A program made the translations under genes and the position numbers. A stretch of DNA of 64,000 bases from Flavobacterium piscinae. GTDB lineage: Bacteria; Bacteroidota; Bacteroidia; Flavobacteriales; Flavobacteriaceae. This document shows, piece after piece, positions 16,845-25,728 of this stretch (position 1 is its first letter; the number at the start of each line of letters is the position of its first letter). The DNA lies in assembly GCF_004122145.1 (NCBI RefSeq), contig NZ_SBKQ01000002.1, forward strand, positions 248,001-312,000. The letters are read 5' to 3'. Below the pieces are notes generated by a model that was not told the origin of the DNA, ran no database searches, and saw nothing but the letters and a program-made list of their open reading frames with translations.

Positions 16845-18905
16845 TTATTTTATTTTTTCAAAATCCAAATTGTTGGTCAAATCGTTACTGTCTTTAGAAT
16901 ATGTCTTTATATAGGTTTTTATATTTAATTCTGTTCCTTGAGGTAAATCATATTCTTCTGTAAATTTTGTATTTCTTAATTTAAATTTACTATCCTGTTT
17001 TCCTATCGCTTCAATAAATTCATTTTGTCGCTTAGTAAAGTCAGTAGCTTTTGATAACTTGACTTCGTTTACAATCACATCATATCTAATTTCGTCACCT
17101 ACTTTAACTGTCTTTATCCAAACATTATCAGCTATAGTAAATCCACCTGTTGGAAGATTAATTTGTACCTGTTGCAAAGGTATATAATTAGCAATTTCTT
17201 CAATTGTTATACCAGCTTTTTCTGCTATTTTACTTAAGAAATTTGAATCATTTGATTGAATTAGTCTTTCCACATTCTTTTCAAGATTTTTTCCTAATAT
17301 AAAATTTTTAGGAGCCTTCTTTAGATTGTCCAACATACCAACATCTTCTGCCAGTTCTTCTCCCAACTCATTTAGTGCATCATCATCCAGTTTTTTCAGA
17401 TAATCGTTTACTTCAATACCGCCATCTTTTGGCTTTTTGAGGAAGAAGTTTCTTATATCTTCATATACCTTAACAACTTTAGGATTGGTTATTCTCTTTA
17501 TAAAACCAGAAACTGAGTCAAGAACCTCACCTAATTTACCTGCTTTTGTAAACAACCCAATTCCTCCCAAAAACATAGAACCTACAGCAACTGTAGTTTT
17601 CCCTACAAAGTGTTCGCTTCTTTCAGTATCTTTATATATTTCTTCTGCTTCTTGCTTCAATCCTGCATACATTTGCTCCATACCTTGGGCAGTAAATACT
17701 TGGGAAAAAGCATTTCTTTTTTCTTCATCGGTGGCTATGTCATAAACAGTGGTTATGGCCATCTTGATACCTATAATCTCATCTATAGCTCCATCTGTAA
17801 CACCTCCCACAATTGGCTCAAACTGCATGTATTCGGGCCAATTTTTATGATCATCATCTTTGGAGTGCCAGTTACTCTTATATACTGTGCCCTCGGCCCA
17901 TACATTCTTAGCGACTTTTTGAGTAGCTTGTATAGCTTCTACATATCCACCTATTTTATCATTAAATAGTGCTTTAGATTGTTGTATAAACTTCTGATAA
18001 AAGTTGTATTCGGTCTCTTTTTTTTCAAATTCCTCGTTTGATTCTTTCCGCATTTGGGATATATCTACATCCAGTCCTCTTGCTCTAGCTTCTTTTTTCC
18101 ATTTATCTTCATATTCTTTAAGAAAATTGGGGTGTACAACGTGTTTTATTTCTATTTTTTCTCCAGGCTTTATGGTAATGTTGAGTCGAACCTCACATTC
18201 CTTTGTCTTATAATCAGTTTTTAGTAGGTTTTCACCAATTACATTTCCTTGGGCATCTACTTGTTTAATATATACACAAAGTTTTACGGTTTGGTAAAAA
18301 GGGTTTTCCAGTTGCTTTTGAATAACTTTTGAAAGTTCCTTAATCCTATTTTCTTTATTGCCAATTGCTAAATGCTCCCTTTTGGCCATCATTTCTTCAT
18401 AAATTTGCATAAGTTCTTGATAATTCAAGGTTAAATTGTTTGAAGAAATTCTTTCTAAATAATTATTAGTTTCAAAAGGAAGTGATTCAAAGTTGTTTCC
18501 TGTTGAAATAAGTTTCCACTTTGTGTTTTCTCCTTTCAAAAGTAAATTTCCTTTTGAATGGGTAGTTATTTTAAAATCTGTTTTATCCTCTAAAACTTCA
18601 TAAACAAATTTTTCATTATTTATTGAAAGCCTTGTAGGTACAATGCTCACAATAAGTCTGCCTTGTTGAATTTTTCCATAAAACAGAATACCTGTATTAG
18701 CATTGTTGACAGGCAAATGAGTGTAATAGAATTGAGAGATTCCATTTTTTTGCATTAATGAAAGTATGTCTCTCAAATATTTTTCTACTAGTTGATTATC
18801 ATCAAATTTTTTGTTAAAAATGCTTTCATCTCCAAATGGAGAGTCTTGAAACGAAGGTATTGTAGGAAATTCTGAATTTTCAGGAAAAGTATCATCTAAA
18901 CTCAT
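16845..18905 (-). CDS. polymorphic toxin with predicted restriction-endonuclease-like tip
   Basis: A 686-residue protein without signal peptide. It starts MSLDDTFPENSEF and soon DSPFGDES, matching the start of the toxin at 11257-13524 and suggesting a common delivery tag. The middle (about 170-400) is alpha-helical and includes INITIKPGEKIEIKH and a pre-toxin-like block (VGKTTVAVGSMFLGGIGLF). The tip starts near NFILGKNLEKNVERLI and contains YDVIVNEVKLSKATDF followed by TKRQ. This D-x(n)-E-x-K pattern with a following T/Q is typical of PD-(D/E)xK nuclease toxins. Immunity follows 2 bases downstream. It lies 58 bases after the 1235-residue gene, beyond a hairpin, and has no copy of the shared operator, so it may be read through from that gene. 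Confidence 0.7.
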   Translation of the reverse strand: MSLDDTFPENSEFPTIPSFQDSPFGDESIFNKKFDDNQLVEKYLRDILSLMQKNGISQFYYTHLPVNNANTGILFYGKIQQGRLIVSIVPTRLSINNEKFVYEVLEDKTDFKITTHSKGNLLLKGENTKWKLISTGNNFESLPFETNNYLERISSNNLTLNYQELMQIYEEMMAKREHLAIGNKENRIKELSKVIQKQLENPFYQTVKLCVYIKQVDAQGNVIGENLLKTDYKTKECEVRLNITIKPGEKIEIKHVVHPNFLKEYEDKWKKEARARGLDVDISQMRKESNEEFEKKETEYNFYQKFIQQSKALFNDKIGGYVEAIQATQKVAKNVWAEGTVYKSNWHSKDDDHKNWPEYMQFEPIVGGVTDGAIDEIIGIKMAITTVYDIATDEEKRNAFSQVFTAQGMEQMYAGLKQEAEEIYKDTERSEHFVGKTTVAVGSMFLGGIGLFTKAGKLGEVLDSVSGFIKRITNPKVVKVYEDIRNFFLKKPKDGGIEVNDYLKKLDDDALNELGEELAEDVGMLDNLKKAPKNFILGKNLEKNVERLIQSNDSNFLSKIAEKAGITIEEIANYIPLQQVQINLPTGGFTIADNVWIKTVKVGDEIRYDVIVNEVKLSKATDFTKRQNEFIEAIGKQDSKFKLRNTKFTEEYDLPQGTELNIKTYIKTYSKDSNDLTNNLDFEKIK

Positions 18906-18918
18906 AGGTCTGTTTTTA

Positions 18919-18947
18919 AACCCAACACTTTTTTCAAAGTGTCGGGT
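18919..18947 (-). terminator. hairpin between the 1235-residue gene and the second toxin
   Basis: AACCC..ACACTTT (18919-18931) pairs with AAAGTGT.GGGTT (18936-18947) with one mismatch. The T run on the minus strand after the stem is short, so it may be a weak terminator that lets part of the transcript continue into the toxin gene. Confidence 0.5.
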
Positions 18948-18963
18948 TGTATTAAAAAATCAA

Positions 18964-21900
18964 TTAATTGGATGGTTCTTCCTCTTCCGGTGTTGGTTCC
19001 GTTGCGTCTCCTCCAATCAACGTATCAGTTAGTTCAAAAACTTTTACATTTTGACCATCACTAGAAAACAATAAATTATCACTACAAGCATCATCACATG
19101 GAAGAGCATTAACCACATTAAGTCCTGCTGCTCCGGCTTGAATAATGGTTAAGGAAGTTGGAACTCGACTTTGCCATACTTCTTCTACTTCTCCTGCCGG
19201 TTTTCTTAACTCATCCACAATCGATAGAAACATTGGGTCGTTGGGTGTTGGCACTTGTCCGCCATTCCAAATTTCTCCGGTGGCCATATACCAGTTTACA
19301 GCTTCTTCAAATCCTGGTCGAACGGTTACAATTACCCTTGCCATTCCACTTTGTAAAAACGAACGGAAAAGTGGATCATCGTTTTCAATGAGGTACATAT
19401 CTACCCATTCTGATTTTTTTGCCCAATAGAACGGATAAAAATAGTAGCTCATAATATCCCATTCAAAGGCCTGCTCGAAAAATTTAATTCTATCGGCATA
19501 ATTTCCTAAAGTGGAAGATGTGTATGCAGCTCTTACTTCTGCTGTATCTCTTTGAGAAAGATAATCCATTCCACCCATTGAAGCTTGACTGGCTAAATAT
19601 TCGATACAATTTTTTCGTAAAACTGTATTTTCAATTTGTCGATAAAAACCTGGATTCAATTTTACCTTTTCGGCCGCAAGAGCTTTTAATTCGGCTTTGC
19701 GTTGCAAATACGCTGCTTTTTTTGCTTCATAAGCTGCAATAATTTTATTGAAAGTCGAGATTTTCCATTCAGTTTCGGCTTGAACAGTTCTCTGACAACT
19801 AACTGAAAAATTAATACTTCCGGAAAAATAATTTGAAAAGGTAACTGAAATAGGTAATTTAAAAAGAAACTCTTTGTCAAAATCAACATATGGCGAATTA
19901 TTCGAATTTGTAGAATAAGATATTGGTGCTCCACTACCAGATTCAAATTTTTTATCTCCAATTTGTATTAATATTCTTTGATGACTTGCGGATCCATTAT
20001 GACTTGCACATGCAATAGCTCTTCCACTAATTGCCACATAACCCTCAGGAATGTCTATTTCATCATGAAATGAAAAAAATTCAACATGTGAATTACTACC
20101 GGAATAATTACCGCCTAATGATTTACCTATAGATATTGTGGATCGTAAAGAAGGCTCTATTTCAACATTATAATAACTAGCCCAAAAAGCTGCTTTTATT
20201 TCATCTATTGAATCATAAGTGGCAATAGTACTATTTAATGCAAGTCTGGGGTCTGGGGGAGATATTAATTCTTCTAAATCAGAAGAATAATTTTTAACGG
20301 CATGTTTATGAAAAGCGGCTGGTTCAGGTATGGCAAACTCATACATTAATCGTTTACCGTAATTGATAATTTTATTTTCATAAATTTTATCCACCCAACG
20401 ATAAACGCCAGAAACATGTTTTTCTCCTTCTCTATTATCGAAGCCATGTTTGTTACTTTCTGTAAATTCTTCTACGATTTTGGTGATCCTTTCTTCTTTA
20501 ATTTTATTAACTACACGATCCAAAGCTCGTTCAGTAATTTCTTTAGCCTGAGTGATTGCTTGAATATTAGAAGTTTCTTGCGATGTATTTTGAGCAAAAT
20601 TTGCACCTATTCCCAAAGAATATCCACCTCCTGAGTAACTGGCATTTGCTGATACTCCAAAAGAAGTTTGTTCAGATAAAACCTCAGCAATTTCTTGATT
20701 CATCTCAAAACGATCGGTTGTTGTAGTGTCAGAAAGTTTTTCTCTTTCTTGTTCTTTGGTTGTTGTATATGTTTCTTCTTTTTTGGTAGAACGAACGGTC
20801 GATTTTTCTTTGTACTCCCGAGCCATTATGTTTTCAATATGTGAGACCTCACCCGGTACATAGCAACATACCTCCTGTTCTACTTTACGGTAATCGGCAA
20901 TTCCTATTTGATTGATACCAAAACCTAAAGGAATATAAGTACTAGATGTGTCTGGAATTTGATTGTTAATATCTCCAACAATTTCTTCAGATTCTGCATA
21001 TAATTCGTAAGTTCCAGAACCAAAAACATAAAAATCGTCTTCTGGTAACCTTTCTGTTTCATTAGTTGATATTGTTCCAAATGGTTTTAATCTTGCAAAC
21101 GTGATTTCAGACCATGTATCATAGATCGATGAAATCGGAGAGGTATCTCCAGGTTCTTGAGTGTAATAATCTGTTAAACCTCCCGTACCATGATCATCCC
21201 CTGGTTCGTCAGTAGGCGGAGACAATGTAAGAATATTTGCAGAACCCTCTAAAATAAGTGTTTGACCATCATTAGTAACAAAATTTCCAGTAAAAGTAAA
21301 ATTTGTATTTAAACCTGGATCAAATTCAATTTCATTTTGTCTAAACACATCAAATACATATAAATTATGAATCAGACCGGTACTACGATTCGAAAATTGG
21401 TAATTCAAAGTAGTATTGTCTCCAAACAAAACATTAAAAGTACCAGAAGTAAAAGTCAAATTTGTTTTTAATCCCGAAAAGGTTAACCTTAATCGTTTTC
21501 TCGGATCATCTCCATGTCCAATAGAGCTTATATTTAATTGCTGAGTAAATCGGTAAGTTGAAGCCTCATCAACACGGAGCAACATTCCTTCAGTGACTAA
21601 ACTTTTTTGAGTTGATAATGAATTTTCAAATAAAATGGTGGATAATTTTTCTTTATCTCCTTTTAGTAATTGAATAACATCATTTATAGTCTCAGTAAAA
21701 TAAGTTTCTTTGGCATATTTTACAATTTCTGTTGTAATTGTAGAAATATTATCGTTTAAATAGCTTAAATCTAATTGATCAATTGGGCTAAATTTAAATT
21801 CAGGTAAAGTTAAATTCTCATAAACAAAATAGGACATTTCCATATTGGTATCTGAATCAATATACCTCTTTTCTACTTTTGTTGCAGAATTATATGCTTC

Positions 21901-22671
21901 TTTAACCAAATTATCAAACTCGATTTGATATTTTGAAAGATTAAAATTGTTTATCCTTTCAAAACTTTTTTCAGCAAATGTTAATTCTCTTAGAATTGAA
22001 TCGACTCTATTTAAATGTGCTTTAGCATAAATAACTTTCATTTGTTGTGATAAAGCATTCTGAAAACTTTGAGATGCAGTCTCTTTCACTTTTGTATTTT
22101 GATTAGATGGTAATACAAATTTACCAAACAAGCGTTCGGGCAAAACAATTCTTGATTGTGCTAAAATGCGTTGTTGCTCCAAAGTCAGATTACTACCATT
22201 TTTAGAATCAAAGAAATAGGCAACTAACACTGACATGATAGCCTCTCTTATATAAACATCTTTCTTGGAAATAATTTGATAAAATAAATTATCCCACAAC
22301 GATTTTAAGATAGTTGAATTAACATTAGGAGTAGCTTGTCTTTCAACTAAAGCATCATTTGTAACAATAGAACGATTAGAGGTTAACCAAACGGAATAAG
22401 AATAGTAATCTTCGGTAACTAAAGTTTTTAAATCATCCTTTGAGTTTAAGAATTTGGCATTTGACTCAAATTCGATAGCTTTACTACGTAGTGCAGTTCT
22501 TCTTTGAGCAGCATTTGTAATTTCTGAAGTTAATGCTGCATAAAAAAAGCTATCAACTTCAAATTCACTTGGAAAAGTTACAAAAGATTCGATCACTTCC
22601 TCTTTTTCAATTAATCCCGGTGCCCTCATAGATACAAATCGAAAGAGCGTGTTTTTAATTTCATTTGACAT
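18964..22671 (-). CDS. large conserved protein of unknown function in the toxin locus
   Basis: A 1235-residue protein without signal peptide. The N-terminal third is mostly helical, residues about 370-480 are beta-rich, and a spacer with PPTDEPGDDHG follows. The strongest blocks are CCYVPGEVSHIENIMAREYK, a charged stretch rich in KEE and TTT, ITERALDRVVNKIKEERI and SGVYRWVDKIY with NYGKRLMYEF after it. I recall this combination from large uncharacterised bacterial proteins, but no function is established to my knowledge. A Gly/Ser patch (SGGGYSLGIGANFA) sits mid-protein. It has its own copy of the shared operator and directly precedes the second toxin, so it may be part of the delivery or storage apparatus; that is inference. 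Confidence 0.6.
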   Translation of the reverse strand: MSNEIKNTLFRFVSMRAPGLIEKEEVIESFVTFPSEFEVDSFFYAALTSEITNAAQRRTALRSKAIEFESNAKFLNSKDDLKTLVTEDYYSYSVWLTSNRSIVTNDALVERQATPNVNSTILKSLWDNLFYQIISKKDVYIREAIMSVLVAYFFDSKNGSNLTLEQQRILAQSRIVLPERLFGKFVLPSNQNTKVKETASQSFQNALSQQMKVIYAKAHLNRVDSILRELTFAEKSFERINNFNLSKYQIEFDNLVKEAYNSATKVEKRYIDSDTNMEMSYFVYENLTLPEFKFSPIDQLDLSYLNDNISTITTEIVKYAKETYFTETINDVIQLLKGDKEKLSTILFENSLSTQKSLVTEGMLLRVDEASTYRFTQQLNISSIGHGDDPRKRLRLTFSGLKTNLTFTSGTFNVLFGDNTTLNYQFSNRSTGLIHNLYVFDVFRQNEIEFDPGLNTNFTFTGNFVTNDGQTLILEGSANILTLSPPTDEPGDDHGTGGLTDYYTQEPGDTSPISSIYDTWSEITFARLKPFGTISTNETERLPEDDFYVFGSGTYELYAESEEIVGDINNQIPDTSSTYIPLGFGINQIGIADYRKVEQEVCCYVPGEVSHIENIMAREYKEKSTVRSTKKEETYTTTKEQEREKLSDTTTTDRFEMNQEIAEVLSEQTSFGVSANASYSGGGYSLGIGANFAQNTSQETSNIQAITQAKEITERALDRVVNKIKEERITKIVEEFTESNKHGFDNREGEKHVSGVYRWVDKIYENKIINYGKRLMYEFAIPEPAAFHKHAVKNYSSDLEELISPPDPRLALNSTIATYDSIDEIKAAFWASYYNVEIEPSLRSTISIGKSLGGNYSGSNSHVEFFSFHDEIDIPEGYVAISGRAIACASHNGSASHQRILIQIGDKKFESGSGAPISYSTNSNNSPYVDFDKEFLFKLPISVTFSNYFSGSINFSVSCQRTVQAETEWKISTFNKIIAAYEAKKAAYLQRKAELKALAAEKVKLNPGFYRQIENTVLRKNCIEYLASQASMGGMDYLSQRDTAEVRAAYTSSTLGNYADRIKFFEQAFEWDIMSYYFYPFYWAKKSEWVDMYLIENDDPLFRSFLQSGMARVIVTVRPGFEEAVNWYMATGEIWNGGQVPTPNDPMFLSIVDELRKPAGEVEEVWQSRVPTSLTIIQAGAAGLNVVNALPCDDACSDNLLFSSDGQNVKVFELTDTLIGGDATEPTPEEEEPSN

Positions 22672-22695
22672 AATTACTATTTTTAAGATTCTTTA

Positions 22696-22745
22696 TAAAA
22701 ATAGATAGATCATATACTTGAATCAATGAGTGAAAATACGTAATT
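22696..22745 (-). promoter_or_regulatory. shared operator and -7 promoter of the 1235-residue gene
   Basis: On the minus strand 22745-22724 reads AATTACGTATTTTCACTCA then TTG. TATTTTTA (22703-22696) follows exactly 20 bases later. The second repeat is degenerate (CACTC) but the layout is unchanged. Confidence 0.72.
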
Positions 22746-22874
22746 TAGTACTTGTATTTCACACAAAAAGACTATTTTTCAGTAGTTTTGAGTAAAAAAG
22801 ATACAATACTTGTTGATTTAAAAAATCAAATCACAAACTTTATCATGAGATTTTTTTTAAATAAAAATAAAATA

Positions 22875-22900
22875 TAAAAAAACCGCCTCATAGGGCGGTT
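22875..22900 (-). terminator. intrinsic terminator of the two-component operon
   Basis: AACCGCC (22881-22887) pairs with GGCGGTT (22894-22900), loop of six, followed on the minus strand by a run of T. It lies 73 bases after the response regulator stop. The rest of 22746-22972 contains no gene that I can see. Confidence 0.85.
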
Positions 22901-22972
22901 GAAGGGTATAATTGTTTTTGTTTAGTAGCATAACTTTCCACAAATATAAGATTTTTTTGAATAAATGAAATA

Positions 22973-23638
22973 CTAAATATTGTCCAAATGAATGGCATTG
23001 GTTTTCAAAGCATACAAAACAACCCCGATAAAATTTTTAGATTCTGTTTTTTCCATAATCCTTTTGCGGTGTTTCTCAACGGTTCGGGTACTAATGCAAA
23101 GCTTATCCCCTATTTCAATACTACTTAATTCTTTACAAGCCATCAAAATAATTTCTATTTCGCGAGTGGTTAAACTTACTTTTTGTGTAAAATTAAAATT
23201 GGCATAGACTTTTTTCTCCCACAAAATAGCCTCCCTAACAACAGCAGCCAACTCCATATCAAAATAATAATCTTTATAGATAACATTTTTGATAGCTTGT
23301 TCTAACAGTTCTGGAGGTGAATTTTTGGTAAAAAAACCATTTGCACCACAATCCATTATTTTATGAACCGCCTCTTTAGTAGTCAATTGCGAAACAATTA
23401 ATATCTTGACATCCGGATAATTTTTCTTCAATAATTTACAAATCTCAAAACCATCCAAAATAGGCATTTGAATGTCTAATAATACAACATCAATGGGCTC
23501 GCCACTGTCTAATTTTTCTAATAAAATTGTACCATTATCAGTATCAAAAACAACTTCTACCCCTTCAAAAGTTGAAAGTAATAAAGTTAAACTCTTTCGA
23601 AACAATTGATGATCATCCACCAAGGCGATACGTATCAT
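22973..23638 (-). CDS. LuxR/NarL-family response regulator
   Basis: A 221-residue protein. The receiver domain has DD at 8-9, the phospho-acceptor D55 in VVLLDIQMP, T/S in VSQ and a lysine in FFTKNSP. The C-terminal HTH is of LuxR type: LTTREIEIILMACKELSSIEI and STRTVEKHRKRIMEKT. It overlaps the kinase gene by 4 bases (23635-23638). It is the obvious candidate to bind the TACGT operator repeated across the toxin locus, which would include its own operon promoter at 25377-25426. That binding is inferred from linkage, not shown. Confidence 0.92.
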   Translation of the reverse strand: MIRIALVDDHQLFRKSLTLLLSTFEGVEVVFDTDNGTILLEKLDSGEPIDVVLLDIQMPILDGFEICKLLKKNYPDVKILIVSQLTTKEAVHKIMDCGANGFFTKNSPPELLEQAIKNVIYKDYYFDMELAAVVREAILWEKKVYANFNFTQKVSLTTREIEIILMACKELSSIEIGDKLCISTRTVEKHRKRIMEKTESKNFIGVVLYALKTNAIHLDNI

Positions 23639-24402
23639 AAACTCAATTTTAAATAAATAACAAAATGATTGCCAACCGTTACTTCTCGTTGCACTAACTC
23701 AGCTTTCATACTCTTAATCCTGGATTGTATATTGTGTAACCCACTCCCTTTAGATTGTTGATAAGCACTTTTAAAATCAAATGCTACCCCATCATCAATA
23801 ATCTCTAAACTTATTCCCTCAGTAGTCGCATACAAAGCAAATAGAGCTTGCGTGATGTGACCATGTTTCAACATATTTTGGCAAAATTCCTGAGCAACTC
23901 GAAAAAGCTCATATGAAAAAGTGGCGGGTAGTTGAACTGCTACTAAATCTGTTTTAAAAAGAAATTCCTTTCCACTAAGTACACTTAATTGTGTTAAATA
24001 ATCCTTTAAAGCTGCACTAAAACCGGCTGTTTCCAGTAAAGGAGGCATTAACTTACTTGATATTGTTCTTGTATTTTCAATAGCTTTTTCTATTGCATTT
24101 TTTGTCTCCAAAACAAGAGAATGAGTAGGCTGATCCTTTGTTTGTTTTTCCAGAATAACCATGAAATTTCGAATCGCACTCAAATCGCCTTGAACACTGT
24201 CATGCAAATCTTTAGCAATGCGTTGACGCTCCTCTTTCTCACTGTCTAATGCAGTCTTTAAAAGCGTCTCAGCCTCATTTCGTTTCATTTTGATAAAATG
24301 ATTCTGATAAAACAAAACCAAAAAAACCAATGCAAATGCTAAAAAAAGCATCACAGAAGTGCCTAACCAAAAAACAGATTTTATGTCGCTCGTCCCTTCC
24401 AA
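23635..24402 (-). CDS. sensor histidine kinase (HisKA_3 type)
   Basis: A 255-residue protein with one N-terminal membrane helix (about 10-33), a short coiled linker and the HisKA_3 box ERQRIAKDLHDSVQGDLS with H67. The ATPase domain has an N box (VAQEFCQNMLKHG), G1 (EIIDDGVAFDF) and G2 (GSGLHNIQSRI). It has no periplasmic sensing domain of its own. It overlaps the upstream membrane-protein gene by 22 bases and the regulator by 4. The membrane protein may therefore supply sensing in trans. Confidence 0.9.
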   Translation of the reverse strand: MEGTSDIKSVFWLGTSVMLFLAFALVFLVLFYQNHFIKMKRNEAETLLKTALDSEKEERQRIAKDLHDSVQGDLSAIRNFMVILEKQTKDQPTHSLVLETKNAIEKAIENTRTISSKLMPPLLETAGFSAALKDYLTQLSVLSGKEFLFKTDLVAVQLPATFSYELFRVAQEFCQNMLKHGHITQALFALYATTEGISLEIIDDGVAFDFKSAYQQSKGSGLHNIQSRIKSMKAELVQREVTVGNHFVIYLKLSL

Positions 24403-24944
24403 ATGGATACAATTAAAAGTATTCTGAAAAACAAAACTAAAATAAGATTTACTACCCAGTATTCATATAAACTCAATCCCTCTTGAATTATTTCTTCACT
24501 AAATAAAAATAAAAAAATAGTTCCTGAAAAGTATACTAACAAACCTACTATAAAATAAAAGAAAGGTAGTTTCAATAGAGAATCCTCCTCTGTTCTTTTA
24601 AATACTGAAACAAACCAAAAAAGAGAAAAAAGAATAACATACAGAAATTCAATAAGTGATAAGTAACCATCAGACTGTAGAGTATAAATCTCTGTTTTAA
24701 TTACCTTAAAATGGTAAAAGAAACCAATAAATACAATGAAAAAAATAAAACTTATAATCCTAAAAAATTTCTGTGAATTTTTTGTGAAAACATAAAGCAA
24801 GGTAGAAAATTCTAATAAAAGATAGACCATTGACCAATCATCAGAATCTGATTTTAAAAAATAAATAAAAATAATTTCATAGAGAGATGATAAAGCTACC
24901 AAAAGTACAAATGGATAAATGCTTTTGATAGCTTTATTATTCAC
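24381..24944 (-). CDS. multi-pass membrane protein coupled to the kinase
   Basis: A 187-residue, very hydrophobic protein with about six membrane helices and a cytoplasmic end (WKGRAT) overlapping the kinase start. The annotated start is GTG (GTGAATAATAAA). The frame stays open for 26 more codons upstream to about 25022. These encode a further perfect hydrophobic helix (ILIYIIISIGISALLLYH), but that stretch has only ATT/ATA-type codons as possible starts. The real protein is therefore likely to begin near 25010 with a seventh helix and a non-standard start. It is probably the sensor part of the two-component system. Confidence 0.65.
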   Translation of the reverse strand: MNNKAIKSIYPFVLLVALSSLYEIIFIYFLKSDSDDWSMVYLLLEFSTLLYVFTKNSQKFFRIISFIFFIVFIGFFYHFKVIKTEIYTLQSDGYLSLIEFLYVILFSLFWFVSVFKRTEEDSLLKLPFFYFIVGLLVYFSGTIFLFLFSEEIIQEGLSLYEYWVVNLILVLFFRILLIVSIWKGRAT

Positions 24945-25037
24945 TCCCCTTATATGATAAAGTAGTAAAGCAGAAATACCTATCGAAATAATTATGTAAA
25001 TTAAAATATCTATAATGCTGTACTTTTATTAATACAA

Positions 25038-25349
25038 TTAATCTAAAATTACTGTACCACTGCAATGTGGTGGACATTTAACCAATCTATCAACTATTAC
25101 TCCTTCTTTCATATCATTTTCATTTCCATCCACACCGATTAATACTAATGTATGGGTTTTACTTTCTTCTTCATAGGCATTGTAAATACGAACTCCAATA
25201 CAACGCTCCTGATTCAAAATCGCCTTTAAATGGTTGGCTCCAATAAAAAAGCCTTTTACTTCCTCTGGATTGCTGGTTTGATAGGTCCTAACCAAATCCT
25301 GTGCTTCTTTCAGTGTAATTACTCCGCCTGAGTTTTCATCTAGTCTCAT
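25038..25349 (-). CDS. small conserved protein, first gene of the two-component operon
   Basis: A 103-residue protein with a mixed alpha/beta pattern: VITLKEAQDLVRTYQ, KGFFIGANHLKAIL, CIGVRIYNAY, HTLVLIGVD, then a C-terminal CPPHCSG. No signal peptide. It resembles small uncharacterised flavobacterial proteins. The membrane/kinase/regulator genes follow within at most ~95 bases on the same strand without a terminator. The shared operator/promoter is 28-77 bases upstream. The autoregulated operon therefore starts with this gene. Its CxxxC end may bind a metal. Confidence 0.7.
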   Translation of the reverse strand: MRLDENSGGVITLKEAQDLVRTYQTSNPEEVKGFFIGANHLKAILNQERCIGVRIYNAYEEESKTHTLVLIGVDGNENDMKEGVIVDRLVKCPPHCSGTVILD

Positions 25350-25376
25350 AAGTATAAATTTTTATAAATTATGTCA

Positions 25377-25426
25377 ACAAGATAATATTCCTACAGACTG
25401 TTAAAAATAAGTATTTTTACGTAATT
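25377..25426 (-). promoter_or_regulatory. shared operator and -7 promoter of the two-component operon
   Basis: On the minus strand 25426-25405 reads AATTACGTAAAAATACTTA then TTT. TATCTTGT (25384-25377) follows exactly 20 bases later. A second TACGT lies just upstream (25431-25435). Its presence upstream of the regulator's own operon suggests autoregulation. Confidence 0.68.
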
Positions 25427-25520
25427 AGATACGTATTTTCACTCAAATTAAAATGAAATTAACCTTGTGTTAATCTGAAATAATAGAAATACTTAGAAAA
25501 AAGAAAGAAATAAAAAGGGA

Positions 25521-25545
25521 TTAGGTAGTAGAAATACGTAATAAA
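25521..25545 (-). promoter_or_regulatory. possible extra operator copy without promoter
   Basis: On the minus strand TTACGTATTTCTACTACC matches the first repeat and spacer of the shared operator, but no TAnnTTT element lies 20 bases downstream. It is between the divergent operons starting at 25349 and 25729 and could be an auxiliary binding site or a dead copy. Confidence 0.45.
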
Positions 25546-25653
25546 TTGTTATTCATTCAAACGTAACTTATATAAAAAGTCAGAGATTAGTAGCGGGTGC
25601 AGAAGTAAAAGGCAAATACCCTACAAAGAAAATTACACAATTATACCTATATA

Positions 25654-25703
25654 AATTACGTGTTTTTACTGAAACTGTTAAATTATTCTTTTACATAAAT
25701 TTA
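25654..25703 (+). promoter_or_regulatory. shared operator and -7 promoter of the plus-strand envelope operon
   Basis: AATTACGTGTTTTTACTGA at 25654-25672, with TAAATTTA at 25696-25703, 20 bases after the position equivalent to TTG (25673-25675). The start codon of the first gene is 26 bases further. This links the plus-strand operon to the toxin regulon. Confidence 0.68.
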
Positions 25704-25728
25704 ACATCTAACCAAATTCAACTATTTT

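Noticed and set aside
18964..22671. Assignment of the 1235-residue protein as a Tc-toxin or contractile-system structural protein
   Set aside because: No motif of those families could be recognised; only context suggests a role in delivery.
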